Assembly: GCA_003242605.1 (NCBI GenBank)
Contig: QGUZ01000136.1
Span: forward strand, 1-12,429
Source of the DNA: Actinomycetota bacterium
Lineage (GTDB): Bacteria > Actinomycetota > Actinomycetes > Streptosporangiales > Streptosporangiaceae
DNA length: 12,429 bases
Direction: 5' to 3'
In this document: in pieces, positions 1 to 5,738 of the stretch
Layout: each line of letters starts with the position of its first letter
Position numbering within the stretch: the first letter of the stretch is position 1
Made by a program: the position numbers and the translations under genes
The notes under the pieces: model-generated
Told to the model about the DNA's origin: nothing
Seen by the model: only the letters and a program-made list of their open reading frames with translations
Databases searched by the model: none

Positions 1-107
1 GGGGGGAGGGGGGGGGGGGGGGGAGGGTCCGCGGGCCGCCCCCGGCCGTCGCCGCGGGGCGGCGGCGCGCCCCCCCGGGGGGGGGGGAGGGGGGGCGCGC
101 CCGCCCC
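1..107. other. Low-complexity G/C-run edge, probable assembly or read artefact
   Basis: The first 27 bases are almost pure G, and runs of C and G recur at 70-95. The segments at about 61-77 and 91-107 are near-perfect inverted copies of each other (one indel), giving a foldback. The minus-strand reading frame of the adenylating-enzyme fragment stays open here, but the encoded residues become Pro/Gly/Arg/Ala-rich and stop resembling the family just after its Gly-rich nucleotide loop. I infer poor sequence at a contig end, such as a poly-G artefact or a collapsed foldback. A genuine GC hairpin cannot be excluded. Confidence 0.6.
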
Positions 108-509
108 GCCGATCGCGCCGACGCCGAGCACCGCGACGGTGAGCCGGGCGAGGTCGCGCAGCGCCGCCTCGACCCGCTCGGCCGGGTGGAACATCGACAG
201 GAACAGCGCCTGACGGGAGCGCCGCTCGTCGGCGGTGAGCCGCGCGGTGTCGCTCTCCCGCACCAGGATGCGTTCGGCGAGCAGCCGGTCCACGGCCGCG
301 TCGATCTCCTCCCGGGAGGCGCCCGCGACCCGGTCGTACAGCTCCTCCGGCCGCCGCGGGGCCGTCGCGCACAGCCGCAGCAATTCACGCAGCGGCCCGG
401 CCACCGAATCCAGAATTCGCCCGGTCGGCGGGAAATCGCCCAGCCGGGCCCGGCCCGACAAATCATCGAGGAAAAACGGAAAGGCCGGATTCACCTGAAC
501 CCGCGTCAT
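1..509 (-). CDS. MccB/ThiF-like (E1-type) adenylating enzyme, N-terminal fragment
   Basis: This is a partial gene read leftward from ATG at 509-507, with GGGAG about 8 nt upstream; about 135 residues are readable. Residues ~1-85 look like a small beta/winged-helix domain (GPLRELLRLC..., EEIDAAVDRLLAERILVRE), as in RiPP leader-recognition domains and the N-terminus of MccB. Then come ERRSRQALFLS (RxSR-type motif), a linker helix, and VAVLGVGAIGG (125-135), the beta-strand and Gly-rich ATP loop of the ThiF/MoeB/MccB fold. The order and spacing resemble E. coli MccB, which adenylates the C-terminus of a short ribosomal peptide. The rest of the catalytic domain is missing because sequence left of ~105 is degenerate. 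It follows the 20-codon peptide gene by 80 bp on the same strand, so a role in modifying that peptide is inferred. A TOMM cyclodehydratase partner or another E1-like enzyme is possible. Confidence 0.65.
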   Translation of the reverse strand, partial: MTRVQVNPAFPFFLDDLSGRARLGDFPPTGRILDSVAGPLRELLRLCATAPRRPEELYDRVAGASREEIDAAVDRLLAERILVRESDTARLTADERRSRQALFLSMFHPAERVEAALRDLARLTVAVLGVGAIGGAGAPPLPPPRGGAPPPRGDGRGRPADPPPPPPLP

Positions 510-536
510 TTCGGTCGGCTCCCGGGGTGCAGGGTA

Positions 537-565
537 GGGGCCGCCGGCGGCGGTGCGGCGGCCCC
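537..565 (-). terminator. Hairpin between peptide gene and adenylating-enzyme gene (possible attenuator)
   Basis: GGGGCCGCCG (537-546) pairs perfectly with CGGCGGCCCC (556-565) across a 9-nt loop. It lies about 25 nt past the stop codon of the 20-codon gene and about 27 nt before the start of the enzyme gene. There is no T-tract on either side. A partial terminator here would yield more precursor than enzyme transcript, as seen in many RiPP operons; this role is inferred. Confidence 0.45.
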
Positions 566-570
566 GTGTG

Positions 571-600
571 CAGGTCAGCGGCTGTCAGGTCAGCAGCTGT
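571..600 (-). repeat. Tandem 15-bp imperfect duplication over the peptide gene's 3' end
   Basis: CAGGTCAGCGGCTGT (571-585) is followed directly by CAGGTCAGCAGCTGT (586-600), with one mismatch. On the coding strand the first copy encodes the end of the peptide (Ser-Cys-stop). The second copy, five codons later in the same frame, would read Ser-Arg-stop. It is a local duplication of the last codons plus stop. Confidence 0.8.
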
Positions 601-652
601 TGCTGTTGCCGGTCGTCTCGACCTCTTCGACGGTCCGGATCTCGATCGTCAT
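590..652 (-). CDS. 20-residue putative RiPP / microcin C-like precursor peptide
   Basis: The open frame runs ATG (652) to TGA (590) and encodes MTIEIRTVEEVETTGNSNSC. An AAAGGGG Shine-Dalgarno sequence sits about 8 nt before the ATG, and a plausible promoter lies 40-65 nt upstream, so this looks like a real gene despite its size. The N-terminal half is acidic and beta-prone (IEIRTVEEVE), as expected of a leader; the C-terminal part is small and polar (TTGNSNSC). It precedes a MccB/ThiF-like gene on the same strand. Microcin C7's precursor is MRTGNAN and its terminal Asn is adenylated by MccB; the TGN-x-N similarity is striking, but here two further residues, Ser-Cys, follow. The leader also vaguely recalls FxLD-type lanthipeptide leaders. 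The assignment as a modified-peptide precursor is inferred from context; the modification is unknown. Confidence 0.6.
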   Translation of the reverse strand: MTIEIRTVEEVETTGNSNSC

Positions 653-689
653 GGGTCGCCCCTTTCCCGTCGATTCACCGACAGTGTGG

Positions 690-718
690 AGCTTAAGTAA
701 ATCTCCCGGCTGAGGCAA
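690..718 (-). promoter_or_regulatory. Promoter candidate for the 20-codon peptide gene
   Basis: On the minus strand, TTGCCT (713-718) and TAAGCT (690-695) are separated by exactly 17 nt, fitting a housekeeping-type -35/-10 pair (TAnnnT). The surrounding 118-bp gap between the hydrolase stop and the peptide start is clearly more AT-rich than its neighbourhood. A transcript from here would have a leader of about 30-40 nt ending in the AAAGGGG ribosome-binding site. Confidence 0.5.
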
Positions 719-770
719 TACCCGTTTTTCGAGTGTGCGTTACGTGATTGCCTTTTCTCTGATCGTGAAC

Positions 771-1352
771 TCAGTCCGAAATTCTTTTAAGGAATTCCGT
801 TACCCGCTGCCACATGAGGGTCGCGGCGCACGGGTCGTAGTCGGGCAGGCCGGGATCGGCGAACAGGTGCGCGTCGGTCGGGTAGGTGTACACCTCGAAC
901 GCGGCGCCGGAGGCGGTGACGAGCCGCTCCAGCTCGGCGACCGTCTCGGCCTCCACCCACGGGTCGCCCTCGCCGTAGTGCACCTGGACCGGCACGTGCG
1001 CGGGCCACGGGCCGGCCAGCGCGTCGTCGGCCACCGCGCCGTGCATGAGGATCAGGCCCCGGGCCGACGGGTGCGACGCGGCGAGCGTGCCGGCCGCGGC
1101 CGCCCCCAGGGAGAACCCCGCGAACACCACGGGACGGTCGACGGCCTCGGCGAACCGGCGCACCCGTCGCCTGATCTCCTCGATGCCGAGCGCGTCGCGC
1201 TTGCGCAGCCCGCCCTCGACGTCGTCGAACACCTCGCCGTCGTAGTAGTCGGGCACCGTCACGGTGTGCCCCGCCGCCCGGAGGACGTCGGCGGCGGCGT
1301 GTACGCCCGGTCGCAGTCCCAGTGCGGAGTGAAGCAACATGATCTCGGCCAC
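771..1352 (-). CDS. Dienelactone hydrolase family protein (alpha/beta hydrolase)
   Basis: A 193-residue protein of usual dienelactone-hydrolase length. The opening AEIMLLHSALGLRPGV and PDYYDGEVF are typical of the small actinobacterial branch of this family. The nucleophile elbow is GFSLGA, so Ser81 replaces the Cys of classical dienelactone hydrolases. Acid and base candidates are Asp130 (GEGDPW) and His162 (YPTDAHLF), completing a plausible Ser-Asp-His triad. It is cytoplasmic, with no signal peptide. The GTG start is chosen because it begins the conserved first strand and lies 6 nt after a good -10 box, suggesting a leaderless mRNA. The likely activity is hydrolysis of a small ester or lactone; the substrate is unknown. 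It is downstream of the FAD oxidoreductase but separated from it by a terminator-like hairpin. Confidence 0.85.
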   Translation of the reverse strand: MAEIMLLHSALGLRPGVHAAADVLRAAGHTVTVPDYYDGEVFDDVEGGLRKRDALGIEEIRRRVRRFAEAVDRPVVFAGFSLGAAAAGTLAASHPSARGLILMHGAVADDALAGPWPAHVPVQVHYGEGDPWVEAETVAELERLVTASGAAFEVYTYPTDAHLFADPGLPDYDPCAATLMWQRVTEFLKRISD

Positions 1353-1358
1353 GCGGCC

Positions 1359-1387
1359 TGTGTATCACCGGGGACCGACACTGACAA
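1359..1387 (-). promoter_or_regulatory. Promoter of the dienelactone-hydrolase gene (leaderless)
   Basis: Minus-strand TTGTCA (1382-1387), a 17-nt spacer, then TACACA (1359-1364). The GTG start at 1352 begins 7 nt after the -10 box, about where transcription would start. No Shine-Dalgarno sequence precedes the GTG, which fits a leaderless transcript, common in actinomycetes. Confidence 0.55.
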
Positions 1388-1451
1388 CGACCGCATCCGG
1401 ACGGCGGCACGGTGAAACCGGGATCGGCCGCCGTGGCCGCGCCGCCCGCGG

Positions 1452-1484
1452 TCCGGCGGCCGGGCGCGCGGTCCGGCCGCCGGA
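1452..1484 (-). terminator. Terminator-like hairpin after the FAD oxidoreductase
   Basis: TCCGGCGGCCGG (1452-1463) and CCGGCCGCCGGA (1473-1484) are perfect inverted copies of 12 bp around a 9-nt loop, starting 11 nt after the stop codon. There is no U-tract, as is usual for actinomycete hairpin terminators. It separates the oxidoreductase from the downstream hydrolase gene. Confidence 0.65.
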
Positions 1485-1495
1485 AGCGCGTCCGG

Positions 1496-2836
1496 TCAGT
1501 GCGCCACCGGGTGGTTGGCGAGGATCACCCCGTGCGGGTCGCGCTCCCGCTTGATCCGCCGCAGCCGGTCGACGGTCGCGGCGGGGAAGGTGTGCGCCAC
1601 GGTCTCGCCCGCCCCGAGGCAGATGTACGGCCGGCGCCCGGTGGCCAGGTCGCCGAGGGCGGCGGCGAGGCTCCGCTGCCGTTCCCGGATCGCGGCGGCC
1701 TGCTCCGGCCCGGCCACCGCGCCGTAGGTGTAGAGCAGGTACGGCTCGGCGAGCGTGCCGCACGCGCCGCGGCCCGGCCGCTCCTCGGCGAGCGCTCCGC
1801 CGAGGTGCCGGAGCTGCAGGCCGGCGAGCGGGTCGATCGGCTCGTGCAGCAGCACCCGCAGCGCGGCCTCGTCGAGGCCGGCGAGCAGCTCGCCGCCGGT
1901 CGCGCTCGGCATCGGGTCGACGGGGTCGCCGGTGATCGCGCCGAGCTCGGCCGGGTCGAGCGGCCGCCTGGTGTCCTCGACCGCGCCGGGGATCGCGTCG
2001 AGCGGCTTGAGCAGGTCGCGCGCCTCCTCGGCCGTGCCGAGGAACGCCACGCTCACCGTGACCGCGGGCGGCACGCCCGGGATGTTCACCCGGCCGAGCC
2101 ACGCCGACAGGGCCGGCGGCGCCTGCGCGGTGATCTCCAGGTAGGCGGCGGCGACCTCGTCCGCCCGGTCGAGCGGCCAGGCCATGCTCCCGCCGTACAG
2201 GTCCGGGGCCGGGACCAGCTCGAACTCGAGCGCGGTGACGATCGCGAAGTCGCCCCCGCCGCCGCGCAGCGCCCAGAACAGCTCCGGGTCGGTCTCGGCG
2301 GTGACCCGGGCCCGCCCGCCGTCGGCGTCCACCACCTCGAACGCGGTCACCGCGTCGGCCGCCCAGCCGTGCGCGCGGCCGTACCAGGACAGCCCGCCGC
2401 TGAGCGTGTACCCGGCCACGCCCACCACCGGCGAGCTTCCGGCGAGCCCGGTCAGCCGGTACGGCGCGGCCGCCGCCAGCACCCGGTCCCAGGTCACGCC
2501 CGCCCCGACCCGGGCGAGCCGCAGCTCGGGCCGCACCTCGACCGCGTCCAGGCGGCGGGTGCGCAGCAGGATCGCCCCGTCGGTGCCGGGCGCCGCGCCG
2601 TGCCCGGTGGTCTGGGCGGCCACCGCGCGGCCGGTGCGCCGCGCGTACCGCACCACGGCGGCGACGTCGTCCGCGTCGGTGGCCTCCACCACCGCGGCGA
2701 CCGGCTGCTCGACCGCGAGGTTCCACGGCCGGGCCGCCGCGGCGAATCCCGCGTCCCCCGGCAGCAGGACCCGGCCGGAGACGGCCGTGCGCAGCGCGCT
2801 GTCGGCTCCCTTGTCGGCTCCCGTGTCGGCTCGCAT
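1496..2836 (-). CDS. FAD-binding oxidoreductase, berberine-bridge/GOOX type
   Basis: A 446-residue flavoprotein of normal family length. The PCMH-type FAD-binding domain covers about residues 40-210, with QTTGHG at 75-80; His79 is at the position that bonds covalently to FAD (8-alpha histidyl). The second segment, GSSPVVGVAGYTLSGGLSWYGR (split here as GSSPVVGVAG then YTLSGGLSWYGR), has Ser where bicovalent members carry Cys, so a single covalent link is predicted. ELFWALRGGGGDF (186-197) is the classic FAD-domain signature. The C-terminus ends DPHGVILANHPV, like the BBE domain. There is no signal peptide. It probably oxidises an alcohol, sugar or secondary metabolite using O2; the substrate is unknown. 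It is divergent from the sigma-factor gene with 80 bp between starts, matching the oxidoreductase partners often found beside ECF41 sigma factors. AGGAG lies about 12 nt before the ATG. Confidence 0.88.
   Translation of the reverse strand: MRADTGADKGADSALRTAVSGRVLLPGDAGFAAAARPWNLAVEQPVAAVVEATDADDVAAVVRYARRTGRAVAAQTTGHGAAPGTDGAILLRTRRLDAVEVRPELRLARVGAGVTWDRVLAAAAPYRLTGLAGSSPVVGVAGYTLSGGLSWYGRAHGWAADAVTAFEVVDADGGRARVTAETDPELFWALRGGGGDFAIVTALEFELVPAPDLYGGSMAWPLDRADEVAAAYLEITAQAPPALSAWLGRVNIPGVPPAVTVSVAFLGTAEEARDLLKPLDAIPGAVEDTRRPLDPAELGAITGDPVDPMPSATGGELLAGLDEAALRVLLHEPIDPLAGLQLRHLGGALAEERPGRGACGTLAEPYLLYTYGAVAGPEQAAAIRERQRSLAAALGDLATGRRPYICLGAGETVAHTFPAATVDRLRRIKRERDPHGVILANHPVAH
2800..2832. 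repeat. 12-bp-period triplicate at the oxidoreductase N-terminus
   Basis: TGTCGGCTC occurs at 2800-2808, 2812-2820 and 2824-2832. It encodes the repetitive N-terminus ADTGADKGADS of the oxidoreductase, ahead of the conserved domain. This is probably slippage-generated, variable, non-essential sequence. Confidence 0.75.
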
Positions 2837-2866
2837 TGTCGTACCCCACTCCTACGCTCGTCCGGC

Positions 2867-2893
2867 GGTCACCCTCCCGGTGCCGCACTCGTC
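2867..2893 (+). promoter_or_regulatory. Candidate ECF41-type autoregulated promoter
   Basis: GGTCACC (2867-2873), 16 nt, then CGTC (2890-2893). From memory, ECF41 promoters follow TGTCACA-N16-CGTC, so this matches five of seven -35 bases, the spacing, and the whole -10 element. It lies 24 nt before the sigma-factor start. It points toward the sigma gene; I found no equally good match facing the divergent oxidoreductase. Confidence 0.45.
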
Positions 2894-2916
2894 GCTCGGA
2901 TGACGGAGCAGGAGCC

Positions 2917-3807
2917 ATGAAGGTGACGACGGACGACAAGGAGCTGCTCGCGGGCCGGTTCGCCGAGCACCGCGCGCGGCTGATCGCGATGGCCTACCGC
3001 ATGCTGGGCTCGCTCGCCGAGGCCGAGGACGCGGTCCAGGAGGCGTGGCTGCGGCTGAGCCGCGCGGAGGCGGCGGAGATCGAGAACCTGGGCGGCTGGC
3101 TCACCACCGTGGTCGGGCGCATCTGCCTCGACATGCTGCGGTCCCGCACCGCGCGGCGGGAGGAGTCGCTGCAGCAGGTGTGGCTGCCCGACCCGATCGT
3201 GACCGACGGCCTCGACCCGGAGCCCGCGGCGGTGCTCGCCGACTCGGTCGGCCTCGCCCTGCTCGTGGTGCTCGACACGCTCTCCCCGCCGGAGCGGCTC
3301 GCGTTCGTGCTGCACGACCTGTTCGGCGTGCCGTTCAGCGAGATCGCGCCGATCGTCGGCCGCACCCCGGCGACGGCGAAGAAGCTCGCCTCCCGGGCCC
3401 GGATCCGGGTGCGCGGGGCGGCCCCGGCCCCGGACGCCGACCTCGCCGCGCAGCGCCGCGTTGTCGACGCCTTCCTCGCCGCGGCCCGGGGCGGCGACTT
3501 CGACGCCCTGCTCGCCGTGCTCGACCCGGACGTGGAGCTGCGCGTCGACGAGGGGCCCGCGCTGCCCGGGCGGCGCGCCCGCGGCGCGGCGGACGTCGCG
3601 CGGTCGGCGATCTTCGGTGCCCGCGCGAGCGGCGGCGTCTCGCGCCCGGTGCTCGTCAACGGCGCGCCCGGCGTCCTCGAGACCGTGGCCGGCCGGCCGG
3701 TGGCGCTGCTCGCGTTCACGATCCGCGGCGGCCGGGTGGCCGCGCTGCACATCCTCACCGACCCGGACCGGCTCGCGCGCCTCGATCCGGCGCGGCGCAC
3801 CGGCTAG
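2917..3807 (+). CDS. ECF sigma factor, ECF41/SigJ-like, with SnoaL-like C-terminal domain
   Basis: A 296-residue protein, longer than a plain ECF sigma factor. Sigma region 2 is at about 10-80 (LIAMAYRMLGSLAEAEDAVQEAWLR, then GGWLTTVVGRICLDMLRSR). Region 4 is at about 115-167 (LSPPERLAFVLHDLFGVPFSEIAPIVGRTPATAKKLASRAR, quoted in parts: LSPPERLAFVLHDLFGVPF and SEIAPIVGRTPATAKKLASR). Residues ~175-290 form a SnoaL/NTF2-like domain, which in ECF41 proteins replaces a separate anti-sigma factor and controls activity. The family's DGGGK linker motif appears only as DEGPA (211-215) and its NPDKL motif as DPDRL (282-286), so regulation may be altered. The ATG at 2917 is chosen for its GGAG about 4-6 nt upstream and because the domain begins there. 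The divergent oxidoreductase is the probable target. Confidence 0.9.
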   Translation: MKVTTDDKELLAGRFAEHRARLIAMAYRMLGSLAEAEDAVQEAWLRLSRAEAAEIENLGGWLTTVVGRICLDMLRSRTARREESLQQVWLPDPIVTDGLDPEPAAVLADSVGLALLVVLDTLSPPERLAFVLHDLFGVPFSEIAPIVGRTPATAKKLASRARIRVRGAAPAPDADLAAQRRVVDAFLAAARGGDFDALLAVLDPDVELRVDEGPALPGRRARGAADVARSAIFGARASGGVSRPVLVNGAPGVLETVAGRPVALLAFTIRGGRVAALHILTDPDRLARLDPARRTG

Positions 3808-3818
3808 CGGCGGTACGG

Positions 3819-3836
3819 CGCACCGGCCGCGGTGCG
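3819..3836. terminator. Hairpin between convergent sigma and kinase genes
   Basis: CGCACCG (3819-3825) and CGGTGCG (3830-3836) form a 7-bp stem with a 4-nt GCCG loop, 12 nt after the sigma-factor stop. The histidine-kinase gene ends at 3904 on the other strand, so the hairpin could serve both transcripts. There is no U-tract. Confidence 0.45.
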
Positions 3837-3903
3837 GCACCGGCCCGCACGCCGGGTGCCCGGGGCCGCCCGTCCGGGGAAGGGAAAGGGCGTCCGGCCG
3901 GCG

Positions 3904-5157
3904 TCAGGACGAGGTCTTCTCCGGCGGGCGGCTCGCGGACGGCTCGGCGGAGGCGGCGAGGGGGAGCCGCAGCACGAACCGGGCGCCGGTGGGGTGGTCG
4001 GCGGCGTACAGGTGGCCGCCGTAGCCCTGGGCGATCTCGCGCGCGATCGACAGGCCGAAGCCGGAGCCGCCGCTGTCGGCCGACTCGGCGTCGCGGCGGC
4101 GGTAGAGGCGGTGGAAGATGCGCTCGCGGTCGGCGGGCGGGATGCCGGGGCCGTCGTCGATCACCTCGAGCACGGCGTCGGGCGGGTCGGCCGTCACCAC
4201 GATCTCGATCTTGCTGCTGGTGTGCCGTTCCGCGTTGGCGATGAGGTTCGACAGCACGCGCGCGAGCCGTACCCGGGAGGCGCGGACCGGGGCGGGCCGC
4301 TCGAAGTGCGTGATCACCTTGGTCGCGGGCGGGTGGGCCTCCAGCTCGTGCTCGACGAGCTCGGTGAGGTCGAACAGCTCGGGGGAGGGCGGCTGGGCGG
4401 CGTACAGCCGGGCGAGGGTGAGCAGGTCGTTGACGATGGAGTTGAGCCGCTCGACGTCGCGGTGCAGCTTGATCAGCGTCTTGCGCAGGTCGGTGTCGGG
4501 CTCGGTGAGCGCGACCTCCAGCTCGGTGAGCAGCGCGGTGATGGGGGTGCGCAGGTCGTGGGTGGCGTCGAACAGGAAGCGCTGCTGCTGCTCGATCGCC
4601 TCCTGCAGGGCGGACACGGTCTGCTGCTCCTGCCGGTAGGCGTGCTTGAGCCGGGCGCTCACGCCCGCGAGCTCCCGGGCGTGGGCGAAGATCTGGCGGT
4701 GCAGCTCGTCGGGGCGGACCTCGCCGTTCCCGTCCCGGTCGCCGCGCGCCGCCCTGACGAGCGAGGTGATGTCCTCGCACCGGTTGACGATGAACCGCAC
4801 GTCGCCGTCCTTGTCGAGGACGGGGACGTTGACCACGTGCCAGTACCGCTCCTCGTACTCGCCGGGCCGGTCGGAACGTTCCACCTCGCGCCGCACCAGC
4901 GGCACCACGTCGCTGGTGTGCTTGGTGAGCACGCGCTCCAGCGAGGCGCGCACCGGCTCCAGCTCCTCGGCGTTGGTGCCGTTCGACACGCCCGGGAACG
5001 CGGCGAAGATGGGACGGCCGACCACCTCGTCCCTGCTGCGCCCGGTGGCCCGCAGGTAGGCCTCGTTCGCGGCGGCGACGACCAGGTCCGGGGTCAGCAC
5101 CACGAACGGGGCGAAGAGCGAATTGAACACCGCTTCATAGTCCACATCGGTCTGCAT
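3904..5157 (-). CDS. Soluble PAS-domain sensor histidine kinase with an EF-hand-like loop
   Basis: 417 residues from ATG 5157. PAS domain at about 5-133 (FAPFVVLTPDLVVAAANEAYL ends near 37; RYWHVVNVPVL and FIVNRCEDIT close it). A stretch DRDGNGEVRPDE at 140-151 follows, then a coiled-coil-like helix. Next come HisKA with FDATHDLRTPIT (phospho-accepting His200) and HATPase_c with N-box NLIANAERH (304-312), G1 DDGPGIP (334-340) and G2 GGSGFGL (363-369). There are no membrane segments, so it senses a cytoplasmic signal. An in-frame ATG at 5196 is possible, but 5157 has a strong GGGGGTGA ribosome-binding site 5 nt upstream, whereas 5196 has none and begins 2 nt after a -10-like box. No response regulator is adjacent, so it is an orphan kinase here. 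Confidence 0.88.
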   Translation of the reverse strand: MQTDVDYEAVFNSLFAPFVVLTPDLVVAAANEAYLRATGRSRDEVVGRPIFAAFPGVSNGTNAEELEPVRASLERVLTKHTSDVVPLVRREVERSDRPGEYEERYWHVVNVPVLDKDGDVRFIVNRCEDITSLVRAARGDRDGNGEVRPDELHRQIFAHARELAGVSARLKHAYRQEQQTVSALQEAIEQQQRFLFDATHDLRTPITALLTELEVALTEPDTDLRKTLIKLHRDVERLNSIVNDLLTLARLYAAQPPSPELFDLTELVEHELEAHPPATKVITHFERPAPVRASRVRLARVLSNLIANAERHTSSKIEIVVTADPPDAVLEVIDDGPGIPPADRERIFHRLYRRRDAESADSGGSGFGLSIAREIAQGYGGHLYAADHPTGARFVLRLPLAASAEPSASRPPEKTSS

Positions 5158-5197
5158 GACACTCACCCCCGACCATCCGTACCCAGAATCGCTCATC

Positions 5198-5226
5198 TAG
5201 GTACATAGAGGCCAATATCGGGACAA
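5198..5226 (-). promoter_or_regulatory. Promoter candidate for the histidine kinase
   Basis: Minus-strand TTGTCC (5221-5226), 17 nt, TACCTA (5198-5203). Transcription would start near 5190, inside any protein begun at the upstream ATG (5196), which supports translation from 5157. An overlapping TATGTA (5202-5207) could instead give a leaderless start at 5196. Confidence 0.4.
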
Positions 5227-5738
5227 CTCGCTCGGTCGGGTGCGGCTCTGCAACGGGCATCGGGACGATGGTTAAACCCTGTGCACCCGTCAAAGTCCGG
5301 TAAAGCCTTCATCGGCCGCCATGCCGGAAACCGCGCGCTCATCGGGAGATCGTGCGTCCGCCGATCGTCATCGCCGCCGTGATCGACGTCATCGGGCGCA
5401 TCGCCCCGGCAAAGATCCCGCGGCGAAAAGCGCACGGTAGATCTTTTCTCGCCGGGTACGGCGGGCCCGGTCCGCCCGCCCGTCACCCGGGCCTCGCCGG
5501 GCTGCGGCCGGGCCGCGCCGTACCCCTGCCCCGGTGTCCGCCGGAAGGGCGTCGTGCCAGGTCGGCGGCGGTGCCACCCGGTGGGGAGGCCGCGGCCGCC
5601 CGCGGGGTGCGGCCGGCCGGAGCCGGGCCGCGCGGGCGAGGTTTCCGGCCCGCTTTCCCGGTCGGCAGGGCCGGCCCGGAAAACCGCGACCGGCGATCGC
5701 ACCGAATGCCGGCTTTTCCGCCGCGTCCCGGTCGCGAG
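5227..5738. other. Intergenic region without a convincing gene; inverted repeats present
   Basis: About 510 bp with no frame that resembles a protein: the open frames here are Arg/Pro/Gly/Ala-rich and lack ribosome-binding sites or family features. Two structured patches stand out. At 5406-5455, CCGGC-AAAGATC pairs with GATCTTT-GCCGG, giving a 12-bp stem with a 4-nt bulge, and an alternative stem CGGCGAAAAG/CTTTTCTCGCCG can form inside the same patch. At 5641-5684, GTTTCCGGCCCG pairs imperfectly with CGGCCCGGAAAAC. These may be terminators, RNA elements or remnants of a decayed gene. Confidence 0.55.

Noticed and set aside
1..107. G-quadruplex or telomere-like terminal structure
   Set aside because: The homopolymer runs with broken coding similarity look more like end-of-contig sequence error; no regular repeat unit is present.
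576..592. Selenocysteine or read-through at the TGA ending the 20-codon gene (Ser-Cys-TGA-Pro-Asp-Ser-Arg-stop)
   Set aside because: No SECIS-like structure directly after the TGA; the downstream codons are explained by the 15-bp tandem duplication.
590..652. FxLD-type lanthipeptide precursor
   Set aside because: The IEIRTVE leader is only loosely similar, the peptide is too short, it has a single Cys, and no lanthionine synthetase or FxLD methyltransferase is visible.
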